The notes beneath the pieces were generated by a model. The model was not told the DNA's origin and made no database searches. It saw only the letters and a program-made list of their open reading frames with translations. 39,375 nucleotides of DNA from the NCBI RefSeq assembly GCF_003244875.1, contig NZ_LXXZ01000052.1, positions 1-39,375 of the forward strand. The letters run 5' to 3'. This stretch comes from Stenotrophomonas sepilia. Its GTDB lineage: Bacteria > Pseudomonadota > Gammaproteobacteria > Xanthomonadales > Xanthomonadaceae. Of this stretch, positions 26,093-39,375 are shown piece after piece. Position 1 is the first letter of the stretch. The number at the start of each line of letters is the position of its first letter. A program made the position numbers and the translations under genes.

Positions 26093-26327
26093 GGAATGCT
26101 CCTTATCCTTGATGAAGGGACCATCTTCTTTAACGAATACAACCAACACGGCGGCAGTTCAGGACTCCGCATTCACGCCGCAGGTCAACGATGTGCTTGA
26201 ATTTGCATTCACATCCATGAGGAAAGTTGCAAATCGCCTGACACTTAGTAGGCAGGCAATGACACTAGCCTCACGTGAGAATATTGGGTTGGCGATCCCG
26301 TCTTGGGTGGACCCGAACAGGTTCCCC
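26093..26327 (-). other. Leader/promoter region of the bacteriocin operon
   Basis: The only visible place for the operon promoter. It holds the strong RBS of peptide alpha (about 26099-26105). No convincing -35/-10 pair or operator was identified; GC content rises at about 26285-26330, marking the right edge of the island next to the dehydrogenase stop codon. Confidence 0.4.
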
Positions 26328-27434
26328 CTACCCGCGTGGCCCACCCATCACCGGCAGGATCACCCCACTGATGTAACTGGCACAGGCCGGAGATGCCAGG
26401 AACACATACGCCGGTGACAGCTCTTCAGGCTGTGCAGGCCGGCCCATGTCGCTGTCCTTGCCAAACTCCGCCACGTCTTCGGCCTGCTTGTCGGCGGGGT
26501 TCAGCGGCGTCCATACCGGCCCCGGCGCCACGCAGTTCACGCGGATGCCGCGCGGCAGCAGCTGGCTGGCCAGCGCCTTGGTGAACGCATGGATCGCGCC
26601 CTTGGTGGCGGAATAGTCGATCAGCGCCTTGCTGCCGAAGATCCCCGTTTCCGAGCCGGTGTTGATGATGCTGGCGCCTTCGCCCAGATGCGGCAGTACC
26701 GCACGCGCCATCTGGATGTAACCGCCGATGTTGGTCTGCAGGGTTTCCTGCAGGTGCGCGTCTTCCAGGTCTTCCAGGCGCTCGCAGTGCAGCTGGAACG
26801 CGGCGTTGTTGACCAGGATATCGATGCCGCCGAACGCCTTGGCCACCTGCTTGACAGCCTTGTTGCAGAAGCGCGGGTCGCGCACATCGCCGGCGATCAC
26901 CACGCAGCGGCCGCCTTCGCGCTCCACGTGCTGGCGGGTGATGTCCGCGTCCTCGGCCTCGTCCAGGTGCAGTACCGCCACATCCGCACCTTCGCGCGCG
27001 AACAACACTGCCACCGCACGGCCAATGCCGGAGTCGCCACCGGTGACGATCGCACGCATGCCCTGCAGCTTGCCGCTGCCCGCGTAGTCGGGCGCAAGGA
27101 AACGGGGCGCCAGCTCCAGTTCGTGCTCGTGCCCGGGCTTGGCCAGCTGCTGCGCCGGCATCGCCTCCGGCTGCCGGCGTGCGCCGGCCTGGGTCGCGGT
27201 CTTCTTTGTTGCCTTCTTGGCTGCGCGGGCGTCCTTGGCCTTCTCCTGGTCCTGCAGGCGCCGCTGCCGTGCAGCGACGCGTGCCGCCCGTGGATCACTG
27301 GCGGCTGCCTTGCGGGTTGCGGTCTTCACCACGCGCGGGCGATCAGGGTCGGCGACCGCCTTGGTCGAGGTGCTGCCTTTACGCACTTTCGGCGATGCCT
27401 TACGGCGGGCGGGGGTCTTCCTGGTGGTGGCCAT
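26328..27434 (-). CDS. Short-chain dehydrogenase (YghA-like) with histone-H1-like N-terminal tail
   Basis: A 368-residue protein. Residues 1 to about 85 are a Lys/Arg/Ala-rich, disordered tail (TRKTPARRKASPKVRKG; AKKATKKTAT) resembling bacterial histone-H1-like C-terminal domains. The remainder is a classical SDR: cofactor motif TGGDSGIG (131-138), NNAA, S261, Y274 and K278 (YSATK), and PG-V near the C-terminus. It is closest to the YghA/general-stress-protein-39 type; substrate unknown. The ATG at 27434 follows gaggag. The basic tail might bind nucleic acid, which is inference. Confidence 0.9.
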   Translation of the reverse strand: MATTRKTPARRKASPKVRKGSTSTKAVADPDRPRVVKTATRKAAASDPRAARVAARQRRLQDQEKAKDARAAKKATKKTATQAGARRQPEAMPAQQLAKPGHEHELELAPRFLAPDYAGSGKLQGMRAIVTGGDSGIGRAVAVLFAREGADVAVLHLDEAEDADITRQHVEREGGRCVVIAGDVRDPRFCNKAVKQVAKAFGGIDILVNNAAFQLHCERLEDLEDAHLQETLQTNIGGYIQMARAVLPHLGEGASIINTGSETGIFGSKALIDYSATKGAIHAFTKALASQLLPRGIRVNCVAPGPVWTPLNPADKQAEDVAEFGKDSDMGRPAQPEELSPAYVFLASPACASYISGVILPVMGGPRG

Positions 27435-27461
27435 GCAGGTCTCCTCGGGAGGGAAAGGGGC

Positions 27462-27484
27462 TGCCGGCCAGCGGCCGGCACTAC
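27462..27484. repeat. SMAG-type palindrome
   Basis: One TGCCGGCC-AGC-GGCCGGCA unit followed by CTAC (reverse-oriented GTAG), between the dehydrogenase start and repeat copy B. Confidence 0.88.
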
Positions 27485-27497
27485 CGGGGGGCGGCCC

Positions 27498-27566
27498 ATG
27501 CCGCTCCTGCAGTGTCTCCACCCACGCTGTTGGCGGCGGTGAGCGCGCCGTGTCCACGATGTGCAC
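27498..27566. repeat. Intergenic repeat, copy B (about 69 bp)
   Basis: Similar to 22006-22072, same orientation; about 85% identical by eye, with 3 extra nt near CCACGCTGTTGG. It lies upstream of both the dehydrogenase (-) and the I78-like lipoprotein (+). Confidence 0.75.
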
Positions 27567-27630
27567 GGCATTCATTCCGCCACCACGTCTGACGTCGCAC
27601 CCTGCACGCAATCACACAAGGAGTGCCTCC

Positions 27631-27939
27631 ATGAAACATGCCATCGCCACCGCCGCCGCCTGCTTTGCCCTTGCCGCCTGCAGCAGCACACCGATGGCCC
27701 AGGTGCAGCCGATCGACGGCGTGATTTCCGGCCAGTGCCACAGCGACAGGGTGCGCGGCGCGGTGGGCCTGGCCGCCTCGGACGCCACCGTGGCCCGCGC
27801 ACGCGTGGACAGCGACAGCCTGCACGTACGGGTCCTGCGCCATGACGGTCCGCGGGTGCCGCCGGCCAGCGAAGGCGGCGACCGCCTGACCATCGAGAAG
27901 GGCCGGACCAACAACATCGTTGCGATCTACTGCGGCTGA
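27631..27939 (+). CDS. I78-like inhibitor lipoprotein (2 of 3)
   Basis: A 102-residue lipoprotein; ATG preceded by aaggag. Lipobox LAAC (Cys17). The mature region follows the I78 layout: GQCHSDRVRGAVGLAAS, then VRVLRHDGP, DRLTIE and terminal AIYCG, with two cysteines at the ends. More divergent from the I78 consensus than the copies at 17947 and 29097. The 3' end overlaps the convergent topoisomerase gene by 13 nt. Confidence 0.8.
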   Translation: MKHAIATAAACFALAACSSTPMAQVQPIDGVISGQCHSDRVRGAVGLAASDATVARARVDSDSLHVRVLRHDGPRVPPASEGGDRLTIEKGRTNNIVAIYCG

Positions 27940-28985
27940 CGACTGCGACTGAGCCGCCGCGCCCGGCGCAGCACTTTCAGGGTGGCCTGCTCCCACTGCC
28001 GCGGGCCTCGCAGGCCGGCCAGCGAGGCCAGCTCACCGCGCTCCCAGCCGGCAAACACGCACGGGTCGATGTAGGCCTTGCGGCACACGGCCGGCGTGTT
28101 GCCCAGCCGTGCCGCCACCTGGCAGACCACTTCGCGCTGCGCCTTGGCCAGCGCGCGCTGGCTGGCCGGTTCCGGCAGTTCGGTGGCGGCCAATGCCTGT
28201 ACCGCCGCCAGCGTGCCGCCCCAGGTGCGGAAGTCCTTGGCGGTGAAGTCTTCGCCCATCACCTCGCGCAGGTAGTCGTTCACCGCGCCGGAATCCACCG
28301 GCTGCAGCGCGCCTTCGTCGTCGCGGTACTGGAACAGCGCCTGTCCGGGCAGCTGCTGGATGCCGCGCACCAGCGTGCCCAGCCGCCGATCGCCCACCAC
28401 CACCTCGTGCAACTGCCCGGATTTGCCCCGGAAGCGCATGCGCACGCGGCCACCGCGCAGCAGGTCCAGGTGGCGGTTGCGCAGCGTTGTCAGCCCGTAG
28501 GATTTGTTTTCCTGTGCATAGCTTTCGTTGCCCACCCGCACCAGGGTGTCGGCCAGCAGGGCCACCACCACCGCAAGCACCTTGTCGCGCGGGAAGCCGG
28601 GCTGCTTCAGATCGCGCGACAGCCGCCGCCGCAACGTGGGCAACGCCTCGCCAAAGGCGATGATGCGATCGAACTTGCCGGCATCGCGCTCCTTCGCCCA
28701 ATCGGCATGGTAGCGATACTGCTTGCGTCCACGCGCATCGCGGCCGGTGGCCTGCAGGTGGCCATTGGCGTGGGCGCAGATCCACACAGCGGTATACGCA
28801 GGTGGAATCGCCAGCGCACGGATGCGCTGCAGGGTGGCGGCATCGCGAACCGCGTGGCCATCGGCATCGCGGTAACTGAAGCCCTTGCCGGCGCGGCGCC
28901 GGCTGATGCCTGGCTGGGTGTCATCGACATAGCGCAGGCCGGCCGCGCGCGCGGCCTGTCGTTCGGGGGTAGAGGAGGTTGACAT
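27927..28985 (-). CDS. DNA topoisomerase IB (poxvirus-type)
   Basis: A 352-residue type IB topoisomerase. Catalytic residues fit: R150 (RVGNE), K188 (RGKSG), R253 (DFRTWGG) and the nucleophile Y305 (KAYIDP). Asn296 (LGNTPAVCRK) replaces the viral histidine, as described for Deinococcus radiodurans. It relaxes supercoils through a 3'-phosphotyrosine intermediate. The ATG at 28985 begins MSTSSTPERQ; longer upstream readings are unsupported. RBS weak. Confidence 0.94.
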   Translation of the reverse strand: MSTSSTPERQAARAAGLRYVDDTQPGISRRRAGKGFSYRDADGHAVRDAATLQRIRALAIPPAYTAVWICAHANGHLQATGRDARGRKQYRYHADWAKERDAGKFDRIIAFGEALPTLRRRLSRDLKQPGFPRDKVLAVVVALLADTLVRVGNESYAQENKSYGLTTLRNRHLDLLRGGRVRMRFRGKSGQLHEVVVGDRRLGTLVRGIQQLPGQALFQYRDDEGALQPVDSGAVNDYLREVMGEDFTAKDFRTWGGTLAAVQALAATELPEPASQRALAKAQREVVCQVAARLGNTPAVCRKAYIDPCVFAGWERGELASLAGLRGPRQWEQATLKVLRRARRLSRSRQPQ

Positions 28986-29096
28986 GACCGCAGTGTCGCC
29001 GTCGCGATGCCGCGAACCTGTCGATAACAGAAGACAAACACGTGAGGGTCGGTTCGCCGCTATGCTCGGGCTTTCACAATCCCTTCCGGAGTCATG

Positions 29097-29486
29097 ATGT
29101 CGTTCCCGATTCGCGCCCGTTCGCTCTCCGCCCTGCTGCTGCCGGCCGTGCTGGCCCTGACCGCCTGCCAGGCTCCGGCGCTGGATGAACAGGATTCGGC
29201 CACTGCCCATGCCCAGCAGGCGGCCGAAGCCGCCAAGGCGCCGGCCGACGAAACCGGCAAGGCCACCGAGGCACCGCCGGTCGGCACCTGCGATGCCAGC
29301 CAGGTGCAGAGCCTGGTCGGCCAGGCCTACGCCGACGCGCTGGGCAAGCAGGCGCAGGAAGATGCCGGTGCCCACCAGCTGCGCGTCATGAAGCCCAATG
29401 ACGTCGCCACCATGGAGTTCCTCGGCGACCGCCTGAACATCGAAGTGGACGACAAGGGGCTGGTCAGCGGCGTGCGCTGCGGCTGA
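29097..29486 (+). CDS. I78-family peptidase inhibitor lipoprotein (3 of 3)
   Basis: A 129-residue lipoprotein. Of two adjacent ATGs, 29097 is chosen because GGAG lies 5 nt upstream. Signal with lipobox LTAC (Cys24), an Ala/Glu-rich spacer, then GTCDASQVQSLVGQAY, QLRVMKPNDVATMEF, DRLNIEVDDKG and VRCG: a near-ideal I78 pattern. Probably an outer- or inner-membrane-anchored inhibitor of serine proteases. A rho-independent terminator follows directly. Confidence 0.9.
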   Translation: MSFPIRARSLSALLLPAVLALTACQAPALDEQDSATAHAQQAAEAAKAPADETGKATEAPPVGTCDASQVQSLVGQAYADALGKQAQEDAGAHQLRVMKPNDVATMEFLGDRLNIEVDDKGLVSGVRCG

Positions 29487-29495
29487 GTTCGACCG

Positions 29496-29527
29496 CGCGC
29501 CGGCACGGGGTTGCCGGCGCGTTCTGT
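29496..29527 (+). terminator. Rho-independent terminator after I78 gene
   Basis: Stem CGCGCCGGCA (29496-29505) / TGCCGGCGCG (29512-29521), 6-nt loop, followed by TTCTGTT. It isolates the I78 gene from gltB. The remaining 133 nt before gltB contain the dyad GTTGCA-cc-TGCAAC; no sure promoter was identified. Confidence 0.7.
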
Positions 29528-29660
29528 TGCACCTGCAACCGTGTATTGCGGCGCTGCAGCAACCTGTGATCTAGTCGAGGCATCCGGTGGCCTCACGATG
29601 CGCTCCAGGGAATGAGCGGGGACGAGTGTCGCCGCCAACCCTATACGCATCGAGGTAGAG

Positions 29661-34115
<4,455 letters not shown>

Positions 34116-34117
34116 CG

Positions 34118-34175
34118 GTAGTGCCGGCCGCTGGCCGGCAACCCAGGATCACGTAGTGCCGGCCGCTGGCCGGCA
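34118..34175. repeat. Two direct SMAG-type units between gltB and gltD
   Basis: GTAGTGCCGGCCGCTGGCCG-type units at 34118-34140 and 34153-34175 in the same orientation, 35 nt apart. They lie inside an otherwise normal operon and may alter gltB:gltD mRNA ratios. Confidence 0.9.
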
Positions 34176-34182
34176 TCCGTAA

Positions 34183-38055
<3,873 letters not shown>

Positions 38056-38207
38056 TTCGCGGGCAGGAACCACGGCCGCGCAGCGGTACCGCTGCCAGCC
38101 ACGCTAGCGAGGCGCGCTTCCGCGACAATGAGAAAAATTCGAAAAACATCCCTATCGGCGAATGCCGACATACACTGCCGCTTCTACCCGTCCCTACGGA
38201 GCGCTCG

Positions 38208-39074
38208 ATGCGTATCGGCCTGGCCGCCAACCGTCTCCATCACCACGATGCGCGCGCCGCGCTGTTCCGCTGGCTGCGTGCCAGCGAGGCCGGGCTGCGT
38301 GAACTGGGGGTATCGCTGCACGCGGTCGGGCGCACCCACGATGCGATCGAACGGCAGGGCTTCCTGGCCGGCTACGGCGGCCTGCACCGCTACCCCTACG
38401 GCCGCGAGGGTGGCCTGATGAAGCTGGTGGCCGAAGTGGTTGGCATGGGGCCGGAGCGCACCCTGGACGGTGCGATCTACCTGATCGACCCGGTCGATCC
38501 TTCCTCGGTGTTTCCGGAGGCAACCGCGCTCAAGCGGCAGTGCGTGATCCACGGCAAGCCGTTCATTTCAACCGTGGCCACTGCGCGTGACTGGATCGAG
38601 GTGGAACGCATCCACGCCGGGCTGGCTGCCGATGCCGGTGCCGACGATCTGCATGCCTTCCAGCACCAGACGCTGGCGCTGATCGCGCACGACGCCATGA
38701 AGCCGGCGATGCTGGCCTTCGCCGACGAGCACTTCGATGTGCTGGCACGGTTCGGCGAGCGCGTGGCGACCGGCACCACCGGCCAGCGCTTGAACGAACT
38801 GGCCTGGAGCCGCGGCTGGCCCAGCGATACGCCGTGGGTGACGCGCTACCAGAGCGGCCCGATGGGCGGCGATGCGCAGATTGCCGACCGTGTGCTGGAG
38901 GGGCGCTGCCAGCGCGCGATCTTCTTCGAGGACCCGCATGTGGCACGCCAGCACGAGGCCGATATCCAGCTGTTGGAGCGCGCGGTGACAACGGTGACCG
39001 ACCAGGCGGTGTGCATCACCGCGCCGAGGGTGGCGGCACGCTGGGCGGCCGCGGCGGCATTGCGGGCTGGGTGA
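38208..39074 (+). CDS. mgsA: Methylglyoxal synthase with duplicated MGS-like domain
   Basis: A 288-residue protein, about twice the usual MGS length. Residues about 155-285 form a complete MGS domain: IAHDAMK (H161, D162, K165), TGTTG (188-192), SGPMGGD with catalytic Asp222, and FFEDPH (D242). Residues about 1-135 have the same order of elements in degenerate form (VGRTHDAI, GREGGL with Leu at the catalytic Asp position, YLIDPVDP), so a tandem duplication with loss of activity in the first half is inferred. It converts dihydroxyacetone phosphate to methylglyoxal, relieving triose-phosphate stress. RBS ggag before ATG. Confidence 0.88.
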   Translation: MRIGLAANRLHHHDARAALFRWLRASEAGLRELGVSLHAVGRTHDAIERQGFLAGYGGLHRYPYGREGGLMKLVAEVVGMGPERTLDGAIYLIDPVDPSSVFPEATALKRQCVIHGKPFISTVATARDWIEVERIHAGLAADAGADDLHAFQHQTLALIAHDAMKPAMLAFADEHFDVLARFGERVATGTTGQRLNELAWSRGWPSDTPWVTRYQSGPMGGDAQIADRVLEGRCQRAIFFEDPHVARQHEADIQLLERAVTTVTDQAVCITAPRVAARWAAAAALRAG

Positions 39075-39138
39075 GGGTTTCGGCCAACGGCTGCACCCCT
39101 CGTGGTCGGTCGTTCAAACCAGAAGCCGTGCTCGGCCA

Positions 39139-39237
39139 GGCGGGGTGGATTGCGCAGGGGTCGCTGCAAGTACGTCCCTGTAAGCTCGGTCGCCGCATCC
39201 ATGCGGCTCACGCCCCCGCAACCGGACCCACCCCGCC
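39139..39237. repeat. Long imperfect dyad with inner hairpin
   Basis: Outer arms GGCGGGGTGG (39139-39148) and CCACCCCGCC (39228-39237), then TTGCG/CGCAA (39150-39154 / 39217-39221). Inner hairpin GCCGCAT-cc-ATGCGGC at 39192-39207 matches that in the left-end dyad (161-256). Confidence 0.65.
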
Positions 39238-39340
39238 TTCGACAGACCTCCGCGATCTGTCGGAACAGCTCATGGGGTCAGATCCGTTTTCCGAAGGAAA
39301 ACGGATCTGACCCCGGAATTTCATTCGATATCTGACAGAT
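39231..39340. repeat. Composite intergenic repeat, right copy
   Basis: Close copy of 1-110: CCCCGCCTTC, hairpin GACAGA/ATCTGTC-type, and a perfect 19-bp stem at 39274-39292 / 39296-39314 (loop gaa). A further imperfect dyad (ATCCAC/GTGGAT, 39344-39362) follows. Nothing in 39075-39375 looks coding. Confidence 0.85.
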
Positions 39341-39375
39341 TTCATCCACTCATGGCGTGGATCGTCACTACATGT

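Larger units (their letters stand above)
22080..26327. mobile_element. Lower-GC bacteriocin island, probably horizontally acquired
   Basis: Base composition drops sharply here: one sampled line (25561-25620) is about 48% G+C against about 65% just outside (21181-21240). Codon use is visibly less GC-biased. All five genes read on the minus strand and form one bacteriocin export system. No integrase, transposase or direct-repeat att site was found; a repeat shared with 27498-27566 abuts the left edge. Confidence 0.6.

Noticed and set aside
25931..26149. Longer start for peptide alpha at 26149
   Set aside because: Adds 19 residues ahead of a canonical double-glycine leader and lacks an RBS; the start at 26092 has AAGGAG.
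26159..26344. 61-codon minus frame between the dehydrogenase and peptide alpha
   Set aside because: Begins inside the dehydrogenase 3' end, has no RBS and spans the composition change; probably chance.

Overview
The window is high-GC (about 65-70% in lines sampled by eye) Gammaproteobacterial DNA, most likely Stenotrophomonas (Xanthomonadaceae). The main support is the set of interspersed palindromes built on a GTAG + TGCCGGCC-GC-TGGCCGGCA-type core, which match the SMAG/REP family known from S. maltophilia. Several other short intergenic dyads and the gene content (exported TldD-like proteins with Bat-type membrane proteins, I78 inhibitors, poxvirus-type topoisomerase IB, GltBD) fit the same assignment. 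No tRNA, rRNA or CRISPR array was seen.

Layout. 1-466: gene-free DNA packed with dyads. 467-12817 (+): a nine-gene, largely overlapping operon of two Tat-signal TldD-like proteins, a TldE/PmbA-like partner, a DUF4159 protein, a MoxR AAA+ ATPase, a DUF58 protein, a BatA-like membrane protein, a DUF4175 protein and a GATase-like membrane protein. This looks like an envelope-associated chaperone/peptidase complex. 12917-14149 (-): two small exported proteins of unknown function. 14360-17868 (+): a translationally coupled helicase/exonuclease pair resembling MrfA/MrfB (mitomycin repair). 17947-18261 (+): an I78-type inhibitor lipoprotein. 18329-20710 (-): a BlaR1-like M56 protein and a BlaI repressor, with two operator dyads in the intergenic region facing a divergent serine hydrolase (20884-22002, +).

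22080-26327 (-) is a visibly lower-GC island (about 48% in one sampled line) that looks horizontally acquired. It encodes a bacteriocin/microcin system: two tandem double-glycine-leader peptides separated only by a TAA|ATG junction, a hairpin, a one-TM candidate immunity protein, a C39-peptidase ABC exporter and an HlyD-type adaptor. Both mature peptides carry GxxxG motifs, and the second has four glycines spaced every four residues. This resembles a class IIb two-peptide bacteriocin in a Gram-negative setting. It is the most interesting system in the window, and the second peptide (55 aa) is short enough to be missed by automatic gene calling.

26328-29486: a short-chain dehydrogenase with a histone-H1-like tail (-), an I78-like lipoprotein (+), topoisomerase IB (-) and a further I78-like lipoprotein (+). 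29661-35646 (+): gltB and gltD, the NADPH-glutamate synthase, separated by two SMAG units. 35632-38055 (-): an orphan hybrid histidine kinase with a periplasmic solute-binding-like sensor. 38208-39074 (+): a double-domain methylglyoxal synthase. 39075-39375: gene-free DNA carrying the same composite repeat as the left end of the window.
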